The notes under the pieces were generated by a model. The model was not told where the DNA came from. It saw nothing but the letters and a program-made list of their open reading frames with translations, and searched no databases. DNA of 20,089 nt from Candidatus Faecivivens stercoravium (GTDB taxonomy: Bacteria; Bacillota; Clostridia; Oscillospirales; Ruminococcaceae): NCBI GenBank assembly GCA_018712425.1, contig DVHA01000168.1, forward strand, positions 1 to 20,089, in the 5' to 3' direction. Both the position numbers and the translations under genes were made by a program. Shown one piece after another: positions 6,056-13,672 of the stretch. Numbering within the stretch: position 1 is the stretch's first letter; each line of letters opens with the position of its first letter.

Positions 6056-7681
6056 TTATCTCTGGAGATACCGGTCGTAAGCGGCCTGGGTGATAGCGGT
6101 CGCATCGGCAATACCCATCGATTCGATATCGCTGATGTAGGTATCCCACTCGGTCTCGATATCCAGGACGCCGGTAATCATCTGGGTGGTCTTTTCCTGG
6201 ACATAGGTCTCGACGTCACCCATGATGGCGGCACGGTCGACCGACTCGTCCTGGGTCAGCGACAGGGTCGGCAGCGTCCAGTCCTGGCCGGCGCTCGACC
6301 ATACGTCGTAGGAGGCGACGTCCTTTTCGGGGACGCTGGCCAGCTCACGGGTCCAGTCATAGTAGCAGGCGACCGAAGACGGCGGCATCAGGAAGCTGCC
6401 CTGGGCCTGGGAGAAGGAGAAGTCGGGGTTCGCGAGGATCTTGTCGGTAAAGACGGGGTTGCCGGCGTCATCGAGGGTGTAGGTATCCCCTTCCACGCCG
6501 TAGTTGGCAAGCATCGCGCCCTCATCGGTGTAGAGGTAGTCCAGCCAGCGGAGGGCCAGCTCCCAGTTGTCGCTGGTGGCGGAGATGGCGGTGGTAATGC
6601 CGACTGCGGTGTCACGGTAACGGATATGGAGCTCGTCGCCTTCGTTTTCAACCGGCGGGGTGATCGGGACGATGTTCATATCGGGGTCCTCGCTGGAGGA
6701 TTCGTAAAGGGAGGGCATCGTGTACATCGAGGTCCAGGCGCCGGTCTTGCCGGTGATGACCGAGGTCATATCGACCATAAAGGCGTTCTGGCTCATAAAG
6801 TCGGGGTCGATCAGGCCCTTTTCAAACCAGTCGTTCAGCTTGGTGACATATTTGCGCCAGTTCTCGGTGTAAGGGCCGTAAACGACCTTACCGGTCTCGT
6901 CCAGCTGCCAGGTGCCGATGGCGCCGTAGCCGGCCGCCAGGCCGCCGGTCATCGCATCGGTGCCGTTAAAGGTGATGCTCTGGGCCGCGGTGGCGCCCAT
7001 CTGGTCTTTGAAAGCCGTCAGCATCTCTTCCCAGTCGTCAAAGGTGACAGGGGTGTCCAGGCCGCATTTGTCCAGCCAGTCCTGCCGGACCTGCATCCCG
7101 AGCCAGGGGCCCTGGGGCTCGGTGTAGACGGCGTAGACAGCCGCCATACGGCCGGAGTCGGTGACGGTATCGATCATCGCCTGGGGGTCGGCCTGCCGTC
7201 TTGCCTCATAATTGGGCATATACTCGGGGATCAGGTCGGTCAGGTCCATAAAGTAGCCGTCGTCGATACCGGCGTCCAGGCCGTCGGAGTAGTACTGGGA
7301 GCCGTAGAACATGTCGGGCAGCTGGTTGGAGGCGATCATCAGGTTGAAGTTGGTCAGGGTATCCGCGGCGGAGGACATCTGCCATTCGATATGGACGCCG
7401 GTCCGCTCTTCCAGCGCCTGGAAGAACTCGTTGTCGTTGTAGTCGGTGACGACGATCGAGGCGTTGGCATCGAGGGAGATAAAATAAGAAAGGCTTTCGC
7501 CGTCGGCGAGGGGGAGCTGGACCTCGGTGGGCTCCGCGGGGGCGGACTCGCCGCTCTCGGTGGAAGCGGAACCGCTTTCTTCCGCGGGGGTGGAGCCGGA
7601 ATCGCCGGAGTTGCAGGCAGCCAGGGACGCGGTCATCATAGCGGCCAGCAGAAGCGCCAGGAATTTCTTAGAAGTTCTCAT
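6056..7681 (-). CDS. Extracellular solute-binding lipoprotein of a carbohydrate ABC importer (LplA/YtcQ type)
   Basis: A 541-residue lipoprotein that captures a sugar outside the membrane and delivers it to the two permeases encoded just upstream. The signal peptide ends in the lipobox LAAC (Cys23) and is followed by a Ser/Glu/Pro-rich linker to about residue 55. The body is a family-1-type binding fold of the large LplA/YtcQ subclass, with EERTGVHIEWQ, LPDMFYGSQYYSDG, YTEPQGPWLGMQVRQDWLDKCGLDTPVTFDDWEEML and LALRWLDYLYTDEGAMLANYGVEG. The ATG at 7681 is chosen. A TTG two codons upstream is closer to the AAGGAGG site (5 rather than 11 bases), so the exact start is uncertain. It is the last gene of the operon, 36 bases after the second permease. 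The aromatic-rich body fits an oligosaccharide, but the ligand cannot be read from sequence. Confidence 0.92.
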   Translation of the reverse strand: MRTSKKFLALLLAAMMTASLAACNSGDSGSTPAEESGSASTESGESAPAEPTEVQLPLADGESLSYFISLDANASIVVTDYNDNEFFQALEERTGVHIEWQMSSAADTLTNFNLMIASNQLPDMFYGSQYYSDGLDAGIDDGYFMDLTDLIPEYMPNYEARRQADPQAMIDTVTDSGRMAAVYAVYTEPQGPWLGMQVRQDWLDKCGLDTPVTFDDWEEMLTAFKDQMGATAAQSITFNGTDAMTGGLAAGYGAIGTWQLDETGKVVYGPYTENWRKYVTKLNDWFEKGLIDPDFMSQNAFMVDMTSVITGKTGAWTSMYTMPSLYESSSEDPDMNIVPITPPVENEGDELHIRYRDTAVGITTAISATSDNWELALRWLDYLYTDEGAMLANYGVEGDTYTLDDAGNPVFTDKILANPDFSFSQAQGSFLMPPSSVACYYDWTRELASVPEKDVASYDVWSSAGQDWTLPTLSLTQDESVDRAAIMGDVETYVQEKTTQMITGVLDIETEWDTYISDIESMGIADATAITQAAYDRYLQR

Positions 7682-7717
7682 GTTCAAAATTTCCTCCTTG
7701 TGAGATGGTTGGATCTA

Positions 7718-8620
7718 TCAGCCTTTGATAGCGCCGATCATGACGCCGGATTCAAAGTACTTCTGGATGAAGGGATAGAAGATGAAGATCGGCACGGTCG
7801 AAACGATGATCGTGCAGTACTGGGTCAGCTGCCGGTACAACGCCGTATCGCCCGTTTCTGTCGAGGATGTGACGGTACCGGTTGTCGCCGCGTCGGAAGC
7901 GGTAATCAGGATTTCGCGGAGGACCAGCTGGAGCGGGAATTTGCTGCGGGTGCGCAGGTAGATCATCGCGTTGAACCAGGAGTTCCAGTTGCCGATGACG
8001 AAATAGAGGACAACGGTGGCCAGCGTCGCCTTGATCAGCGGGAGCATGATCCGGAAGAGGATCGTGAACCGCCCTGCGCCGTCCAGCATCGCCGACTCTT
8101 CCAGGCTCGCCGGGACGTTCTGGAGGGCGGTGCGGATGAGGATCAGGTTAAAGGCGTTCATGCAGGTGGGGATAATCAGCGCCCAGCGGCTGTCGTACAT
8201 GTCCAGGTACTGGGTGACGAGGATGTAGGAAGGGATGATGCCGCCCGAGAAGAGCATCGTAAAGCTGATGCCCAGCATCACGGGGTTGGCCCAGAGGAAG
8301 TCCTTCCGGGAGAGGGCGTAGGCGCCCATCACTGTTAAAAGCATCCCGAGGGCGGTATTGGCAATGACGTAAAAGAAGGTGTTGAGATAGCCGGTCCAGA
8401 TATTGGCGTTTTCAAAGACCAGCTTATAACCGGTGAGGCTGAAATCGTGGATCTGCCAGATGATACCCGACTGGTTGAGGACCCAGCCCGCGTCCGAGAA
8501 GGAGGCGCAGAAGACATGCCAGACCGGCAGGATGCAGGCGATGATAACGAAGGCAAAGAAGACGATGTTCACAAAGTTGAACACCCGGCTCCCGATAGAT
8601 TTGTTTCTGACCATAGCCAT
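7718..8620 (-). CDS. Carbohydrate ABC transporter permease, LplC/YtcP (MalG-like) type
   Basis: A 300-residue inner-membrane permease with about six TM helices. It carries the EAA loop that contacts the ATPase, EESAMLDGAGRFTILFRIMLPLIKATL (about residues 174-200), and the typical C-terminal ending FIFYPFIQKYFESGVMIGAIKG. The family pairs as a heterodimer with the LplB-type subunit encoded 20 bases upstream. The ATG at 8620 has a GAGAGGAG site 11 bases before it; a second ATG two codons later is possible. Length and composition are ordinary for the family. Confidence 0.95.
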   Translation of the reverse strand: MAMVRNKSIGSRVFNFVNIVFFAFVIIACILPVWHVFCASFSDAGWVLNQSGIIWQIHDFSLTGYKLVFENANIWTGYLNTFFYVIANTALGMLLTVMGAYALSRKDFLWANPVMLGISFTMLFSGGIIPSYILVTQYLDMYDSRWALIIPTCMNAFNLILIRTALQNVPASLEESAMLDGAGRFTILFRIMLPLIKATLATVVLYFVIGNWNSWFNAMIYLRTRSKFPLQLVLREILITASDAATTGTVTSSTETGDTALYRQLTQYCTIIVSTVPIFIFYPFIQKYFESGVMIGAIKG

Positions 8621-8640
8621 GGATAATTACGCTCCTCTCA

Positions 8641-9603
8641 TCAGAACAGGCTGGACTCGGTGAATTTTTTGCTGAGCGTATTGGTGACACAGAGCAGGAT
8701 GAGGTTGATCACCGAATTGAAGAGGCTGACGGCGGTGGAATAGCCGTAGTCGGCCTCCAACAGGCCCATGCGGTAGACGTAGCTGGAGATGATGTCGGCG
8801 GTTTCATAAACCTGGGAGTTGTAAAGGAGGATGGTCTTCTCGTAGCCGACGCTCATCATCTGGCCGATCCGGAGGATCAGCATGATCATGATCGTGTCCA
8901 GGATGCCGGGGATGGTGACGTGGAGGATCCGCTGGAACCGGTTGGCCCCGTCGATTTCCGCCGCCTCGTAAAGGCTTTTGTCGATGCCCGCCAGCGCCGC
9001 AACATAGATGATCGAGCCAAAGCCGACCCCCTGCCAGATGTCTGAAATGATGTAGATGGGCCGCCAGGCGCCGGGCAGGCTTAAAAGGTTATCATAATTG
9101 CCGGTAATTGCGCCGACGATTGAGGTGATCGCGCCGTCGGAAGCGCAGAAGTCCATGATAATGCCGGCGACGACAACCATCGAGATGAAGTTGGGCATGT
9201 AGGAGATGGTCTGGACCGTCCGTTTATATTTCTTGGACCCCAATTCATTTAAAAGGAGCGCAAACAGGATGGTAAACGGGAAGACAATGATCAGCTGCAG
9301 GACCGACAGCCAGAGGGTATTGCGGATAACCCGCCAGCAGAAGACCGACGTAAAGAAGGTGGTGAAATTTTCCAGCCCGACGAACTCCGAGCGGAAAAGG
9401 CCGAGGTTCGGCTTAAAGTCTTCAAACGCCATCAGCAGCCCCACCATCGGGATGTAACAGAAGACGATAAAGAAGACGATCGTCGGCAGCAGCATCAGCA
9501 TCAGCGGCCAGTTTTTCCTGAAGTCGCGGGAGATGTTGTGCCAAGAGTACTTGTGGTATTTGCGCGCGCTGGATGGCGGCGCTTTTGCGGTTCTTTGCAT
9601 CAT
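8641..9603 (-). CDS. Carbohydrate ABC transporter permease, LplB/YteP type
   Basis: A 320-residue permease with a 30-residue basic cytoplasmic head, six predicted TM helices and the EAA loop YEAAEIDGANRFQRILHVTIPG (about 212-233). SYMPNFISMVVVAG and SDIWQGVGFGSIIYVAALAGI are characteristic of the LplB/YteP subfamily. It is the first gene of a three-gene operon of two permeases and a binding protein. Importers of this class in Bacillota use a shared MsmK/MsmX-like ATPase encoded elsewhere, which fits the absence of an ATPase gene here. Two adjacent ATGs (9603 and 9600) follow AAAGGAAGGG; either could serve. Confidence 0.95.
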   Translation of the reverse strand: MMQRTAKAPPSSARKYHKYSWHNISRDFRKNWPLMLMLLPTIVFFIVFCYIPMVGLLMAFEDFKPNLGLFRSEFVGLENFTTFFTSVFCWRVIRNTLWLSVLQLIIVFPFTILFALLLNELGSKKYKRTVQTISYMPNFISMVVVAGIIMDFCASDGAITSIVGAITGNYDNLLSLPGAWRPIYIISDIWQGVGFGSIIYVAALAGIDKSLYEAAEIDGANRFQRILHVTIPGILDTIMIMLILRIGQMMSVGYEKTILLYNSQVYETADIISSYVYRMGLLEADYGYSTAVSLFNSVINLILLCVTNTLSKKFTESSLF

Positions 9604-9643
9604 AACCCTTCCTTTCGCTTGCTTAGGGATTTTGTGTAGTTAT

Positions 9644-9672
9644 AGTATAACAAAGGCGAAAGATTTTAGAAA
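9644..9672 (-). promoter_or_regulatory. Importer operon promoter
   Basis: On the minus strand TATACT (9649-9644) lies 41 bases before the first ATG. At 17 bp the -35 position reads TTTCTA, a poor match. A good -10 with a poor -35 suits a promoter needing an activator such as an AraC-family protein. No clear operator repeat was found. Confidence 0.5.
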
Positions 9673-9843
9673 GAACCAATCATTGCGTCACGGAAAGGTA
9701 AAAATCTGGTCATAAATACCGGCCGGCATCCTGCAAACCCCTTGCCGTTATTTTCCGTCCCGCCCCAAAAAGGCTGCAAAAAAAGGCCATACCGGCCCAG
9801 CAGAATGGCCCATAGGGGAAAGCCGGCACACTGCCCCCCGCAA

Positions 9844-9898
9844 TGTCACAAAACTGTTCCTTCCGCTTGCCGCCGGTGAGACCGGGGCGGGGTATCCT
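9844..9898 (+). promoter_or_regulatory. Candidate response-regulator box and -10 for the FtsX-type transporter
   Basis: TGTCAC (9844-9849) and TGTTCC (9855-9860) are direct half-sites one helical turn (11 bp) apart, as bound by OmpR-family regulators. A TATCCT at 9893-9898 could be the -10. The rest of the 390-bp intergenic region holds only the divergent importer promoter and a loose GGCCAT/ATGGCC inverted repeat. Tentative. Confidence 0.3.
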
Positions 9899-9994
9899 TG
9901 TAGACAGAAACCGGGGTCTTACACCCGGCATTGGACCAGCTTCCGGCGCTATCCGGCAGCCGGCCATTTCCACAAACCGCAAGGAGGAATCCCC

Positions 9995-10672
9995 ATGACC
10001 ACCGACATCATCTTACAGGCAAGAGGGCTCAAAAAATACTACGGCAAAGGCGAAACCGAAGTCCGGGCGCTGGACGGCGTCGACCTCGACATCGAGCGGG
10101 GGACATTCACCGCCATCATCGGCAGCTCCGGCTCGGGCAAATCGACCCTTTTAAACATGCTGGGCGGGCTGGACACCCCCACCGCCGGCAGCATCCGAGT
10201 GGGCAATACCGAACTGGCGGATTTAAAAGGCGACGAGGCCACCATCTTCCGCCGCAAGCAGATCGGCTTTGTCTTCCAGAACTACAACCTCGTCCCGGTC
10301 TTAAGCGTCTGGGAGAACATCATCTTCCCGATCTCGCTGGACTCCCGCAAACCGGACTCTGCCTTCATCCTGGAGGCCGTCAGGCTCCTCGGGCTGGAGC
10401 AGAAGCTCCACAGCCTCCCCTCCAGCCTCTCGGGCGGCCAGCAGCAGCGGGTCGCCATCGCCCGGGCCATCGCCAGCAAGCCCTCGATCATCCTGGCCGA
10501 CGAGCCGACCGGCAACCTCGACTCCCGGACGAGCGACGACGTCATCGGCCTCCTCAAAATGACCAGCAAGACCTTTTCCCAGACGATCGTCATGATCACC
10601 CACAACCCCGAAATCGCCGCGATGGCCGACCGGGTGGTCCAGATCGAAGACGGGAAAATCGTCAGATCGTGA
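9995..10672 (+). CDS. ABC transporter ATP-binding protein, MacB/LolD/BceA-like
   Basis: A 225-residue ATPase that powers the permease encoded directly downstream. All nucleotide-binding motifs are intact: Walker A GSSGSGKST (43-51), Q-loop FVFQNYNLVPVLSVWENI (Q95), signature LSGGQQQR (145-152), Walker B IILADE (165-170) with D-loop GNLD, and H-loop His203. VFQNYNLVPVLSVWEN and LADEPTGNLD are typical of the MacB/LolD/SalX class, which exports or extracts substrates rather than importing sugars. The start is set by AAGGAGG eight bases upstream. The permease ribosome site begins immediately after the TGA, so the two are probably translationally coupled. Confidence 0.95.
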   Translation: MTTDIILQARGLKKYYGKGETEVRALDGVDLDIERGTFTAIIGSSGSGKSTLLNMLGGLDTPTAGSIRVGNTELADLKGDEATIFRRKQIGFVFQNYNLVPVLSVWENIIFPISLDSRKPDSAFILEAVRLLGLEQKLHSLPSSLSGGQQQRVAIARAIASKPSIILADEPTGNLDSRTSDDVIGLLKMTSKTFSQTIVMITHNPEIAAMADRVVQIEDGKIVRS

Positions 10673-10687
10673 CGGGAGGTGCTGAAT

Positions 10688-13243
10688 ATGACAAACGTGA
10701 CCAGCCGTTTCCGCCCGGTCCCCGCCCTGTCCGGGCGGCTGTTCAGGCAGAAGCGGGGCCGCAACCTCATCGCGGTGCTGGCGATCTTCCTGACCGCGAT
10801 GATGTTCACCGCCCTGTGCACCCTGACCGGGAGCATGGCGGAAAACCTGACCCAGATGGCCTTCCGCCAGACCGGGTCGGACGCCGAAGCCTCCATCCGC
10901 GGCCTCACCGAGGAGGAGGCGGACCTCATCGCCTCCCACCCCGACGTCGAAGCGGTCGGGAAGAGCATCGTCCTGGGAATCCTCGGGAACAGCGATCTGC
11001 GGGGGCGGCAGGTGGAGCTGCGCTGGGCGGATAAGACCTACGCTTCCCACGCCTTCTCCTTCCCCACCACCGGGCGGATGCCGGAGACGGCCGATGAAAT
11101 CGCCCTCGACACCCTGACCCTCGACCGGCTCGGCATCCCCCACACCCTCGGGGCCGAGGTGGAAATCCAGTGGCAGAAGGACCCGGCCGACCTCGCCCTG
11201 ACCGTTTCCCGGCTCACCCTCTGCGGCTACTGGGAAGGGAACCTCTCCAGCTATTCGTCGATGGCCTGGGTCGGGCGGGAATACGCCGACGAGATGACCG
11301 GCGGCGTCCTCTCCCAGGATGAAAGTGAGACCCTCGGCCTGCTGATGGCCCAGGTCATCCTCCCCGAAAGCCGGGACATCGAAGGGGAGATGGACCGGAT
11401 CCTCTCCGACCTCGGGCTGGCGCTCCCGTACAGCGTCAACCTCGCCTACTCCCCCGAAATGGGGGCAATGGCGGCCCAGGAGAGCCTGCCGATGGCCGTC
11501 GGGATGGTGCTCGTCTTCATCGCCGGGTGCCTCATCATCTACAACATCTTCCAGATCAGCGTCGCCTCCGACATCCGCCTCTACGGCCAGCTGAAAACGG
11601 TCGGGATGACCGGGAAGCAGCTGCGCCGTCTCATCTACGGCGAAGCGCTCATCCTCTGCGCCGCCGGCATCCCGCTGGGGCTGCTGGCCGGATGGGGGCT
11701 GGGTGCGCTGCTGGTGCCGGTGCTGTTGGGGATGGCGGAGGGGGAGATGTCCGTCTCGGTAAGCCCCCTCATCTTCATCGGTGCCGCCCTCCTCTCTGCC
11801 GCCACCGTCTTCGCCTCCTGCCTGCGGCCGGCGCGGCTGGCCGGGAAGGTCTCCCCCATCGAGGCGATGCGGACCGCCGATGCCGCCGTCCCCGGGGCCC
11901 GCGCCCGCAGGCGCCCTCTCCGGCAGGACGGCTCGCTCCTCTCGATGGCCGCTCGGAACCTCGGCCGGAACAAAAAGCGGACGGCAACGGTGGTCGGGTC
12001 ACTGACGCTGGCGCTGGTGCTGCTGGGGGTCTTTTACGCCCAGAACGCCGCCTTCGACATCGAAAAGTACCTGTCCGACCTCACCATTGCCGACTTTACC
12101 CTCTCCGACCCGTCGAACACCGACTATGCCGGCGGCTATGACCCCGAGGGAGACGCCCTGACCGAGGGGCTGGCGGCGCAGGCCGGTTCCCTCCCATACC
12201 TCGAGGCGGTCGGGCGGCAGTATACGGCCGAAACCGAATGGCAGATGGATGAAAACACCCGGGAAAAGGTCGCCGCCTTCTACGACGCCGGACGGCTGGC
12301 CGAGTGGGAGAGCTACGACGCGGCGGGGGCGGAGGCCTGCCGGGCCGCCATCCAGACCGGGGAGGCCGCCGCCATCGTCCACGGCCTTTCCGGCATCCCG
12401 CTGGATACAATCACCGGCGGGGAGTACCTGCTGGAAGGGGCGTTTGACCCCGAAGCCTTCGCGGGCGGCGGGTACATCCTCGCGGTCGGCCCGGCGGTCG
12501 ACCCGGAAGGCGAATACCCGGTGCTGCCGGTGCCGGACGTCGGGAGCGAGGTGACCCTGAACGGGGAAACCTTCACCGTCATGGCAGTGGTCTACCCCTT
12601 AAACCCGGTGATGGAGCTGCCCCGGGAGGCGGGGAGCGACGGGAAGTTCCCTATCACCTTTATCCTGCCGGAAGTGGAGTTCCGGGTGCTCTGGCCGGAA
12701 TATACGATGCGGCAGCTGTTTGTAAACGTCGGGGACGAGGGGCTGGAAGAGGCCGAAAGCCGGTTTGCCGGTTACGCGGATGAGACCGGGGCCGCCCTCA
12801 CCTCCCGCCGGACGATGGCGGAGCAGTACGAGGCGGAGACCCGCTCGTCCGCCGTCATGGGCAGCGCCGTCAGCGCGGTCATCGCGCTGGTGGGGGTCTT
12901 AAACTTCGTCAATTCGATGGCCACCTCGATCCTGACCCGGAAGCGGGAGTTCGCGGTGATGCAGAGCATCGGGATGACCGGGCGGCAGCTAAGGCGGATG
13001 CTGGCCTGCGAAGGGCTCCTCTACGCCGGACTCACCCTCGCCGCCTCCTGCCTCATCACCATCCCGGCGGTCGGCATCGGCGTCCGGGCGATGGTCTCGG
13101 GCGGGTTTACCACCTTCCGGTTTACCCTGCTGCCGCTGGCGGCCTGCACGCCGGTGCTGCTCATACTGGCGGTGGCGGTGCCCTGGCTCTGCCTGCGGAA
13201 TGTGGAAAAGCGGAGCGTGGTAGAGCGGCTGCGGACAGAATAA
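10688..13243 (+). CDS. FtsX/MacB-family ABC transporter permease with two FtsX domains
   Basis: An 851-residue membrane protein with two FtsX-like halves. The predicted layout is TM1 (about 24-44), an external domain of about 220 residues, TM2-4 (about 266-375), TM5 (about 430-449), a second external domain of about 270 residues, and TM6-8 (about 721-834). Each half carries the FtsX cytoplasmic loop: LYGQLKTVGMTGKQLRRLI (about 298-316) and REFAVMQSIGMTGRQLRRML (about 753-772). Duplicated MacB/FtsX permeases work in peptide or lipid export, antimicrobial-peptide sensing or cell-wall hydrolase control. The large external domains favour an extracellular ligand, but the substrate is not readable. 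The ATG at 10688 has GGGAGG eight bases upstream; an earlier in-frame GTG at 10679 overlaps that site and is rejected. No clear terminator follows. Confidence 0.92.
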   Translation: MTNVTSRFRPVPALSGRLFRQKRGRNLIAVLAIFLTAMMFTALCTLTGSMAENLTQMAFRQTGSDAEASIRGLTEEEADLIASHPDVEAVGKSIVLGILGNSDLRGRQVELRWADKTYASHAFSFPTTGRMPETADEIALDTLTLDRLGIPHTLGAEVEIQWQKDPADLALTVSRLTLCGYWEGNLSSYSSMAWVGREYADEMTGGVLSQDESETLGLLMAQVILPESRDIEGEMDRILSDLGLALPYSVNLAYSPEMGAMAAQESLPMAVGMVLVFIAGCLIIYNIFQISVASDIRLYGQLKTVGMTGKQLRRLIYGEALILCAAGIPLGLLAGWGLGALLVPVLLGMAEGEMSVSVSPLIFIGAALLSAATVFASCLRPARLAGKVSPIEAMRTADAAVPGARARRRPLRQDGSLLSMAARNLGRNKKRTATVVGSLTLALVLLGVFYAQNAAFDIEKYLSDLTIADFTLSDPSNTDYAGGYDPEGDALTEGLAAQAGSLPYLEAVGRQYTAETEWQMDENTREKVAAFYDAGRLAEWESYDAAGAEACRAAIQTGEAAAIVHGLSGIPLDTITGGEYLLEGAFDPEAFAGGGYILAVGPAVDPEGEYPVLPVPDVGSEVTLNGETFTVMAVVYPLNPVMELPREAGSDGKFPITFILPEVEFRVLWPEYTMRQLFVNVGDEGLEEAESRFAGYADETGAALTSRRTMAEQYEAETRSSAVMGSAVSAVIALVGVLNFVNSMATSILTRKREFAVMQSIGMTGRQLRRMLACEGLLYAGLTLAASCLITIPAVGIGVRAMVSGGFTTFRFTLLPLAACTPVLLILAVAVPWLCLRNVEKRSVVERLRTE

Positions 13244-13333
13244 AGCGCCGGTTCAAACCAGTTTTTGGCTTCCCTTCAGGCTGGCCGGCCGCCCGTCGTG
13301 GAAACGGATTGCCCCGGCAGAGACCCCCTCCCC

Positions 13334-13362
13334 TTGACGGAACCCCCTCCCTGTGATAGGAT
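13334..13362 (+). promoter_or_regulatory. feo operon promoter
   Basis: TTGACG (13334-13339), a 17-bp spacer and TAGGAT (13357-13362) preceded by an extended -10 TGA. It ends 63 bases before feoA. No convincing Fur or DtxR palindrome was identified by eye. Confidence 0.6.
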
Positions 13363-13425
13363 ATAAGTAGACCAAAAGCGGGCGTTTTGTCCGAAACCGG
13401 CAAAAGCCCCGGGAGGGAGATTTTT

Positions 13426-13650
13426 ATGACACTGGCAGAAATGAAAGTCGGCGGCAGCGGCACCATCACCGCGGTAGGCGGCGAAGGGCCCCTGCGGCTG
13501 CGGTTTTTAGACATGGGGCTGATCCCCCGCACAAAGGTATCGGTCGTCAAAATCGCGCCGATGGGCGACCCGATCGAGATCCGCATCCGGGGGTACGAGC
13601 TGACCCTGCGCAAAGAGGATGCCGCGAAAATTGAAATTACGACCGACTAA
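13426..13650 (+). CDS. feoA: Ferrous iron transport protein A
   Basis: A 74-residue FeoA with the SH3-like beta-barrel of the family. Signatures are MTLAEMKVGGSGTITAVGGEG, the central LRLRFLDMGLIPRTKVSVVK and IEIRIRGYELTLRKEDAAKIEI. FeoA is a small cytosolic partner of FeoB in Fe(II) uptake. An in-frame ATG 13 codons upstream is rejected because GGGAGGGAG lies just before the ATG at 13426 and family alignment begins there. It is the first gene of the feoA-feoB-Cys-rich-protein operon, with feoB starting 22 bases after its stop. Confidence 0.96.
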   Translation: MTLAEMKVGGSGTITAVGGEGPLRLRFLDMGLIPRTKVSVVKIAPMGDPIEIRIRGYELTLRKEDAAKIEITTD

Positions 13651-13672
13651 CCAGGAAAAGGAAGGATCATCC

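Noticed and set aside
13244..13425. Fur or DtxR operator before feoA and a terminator after the FtsX-type permease
   Set aside because: No convincing palindrome near the promoter and no stem with a T-tract in this interval.
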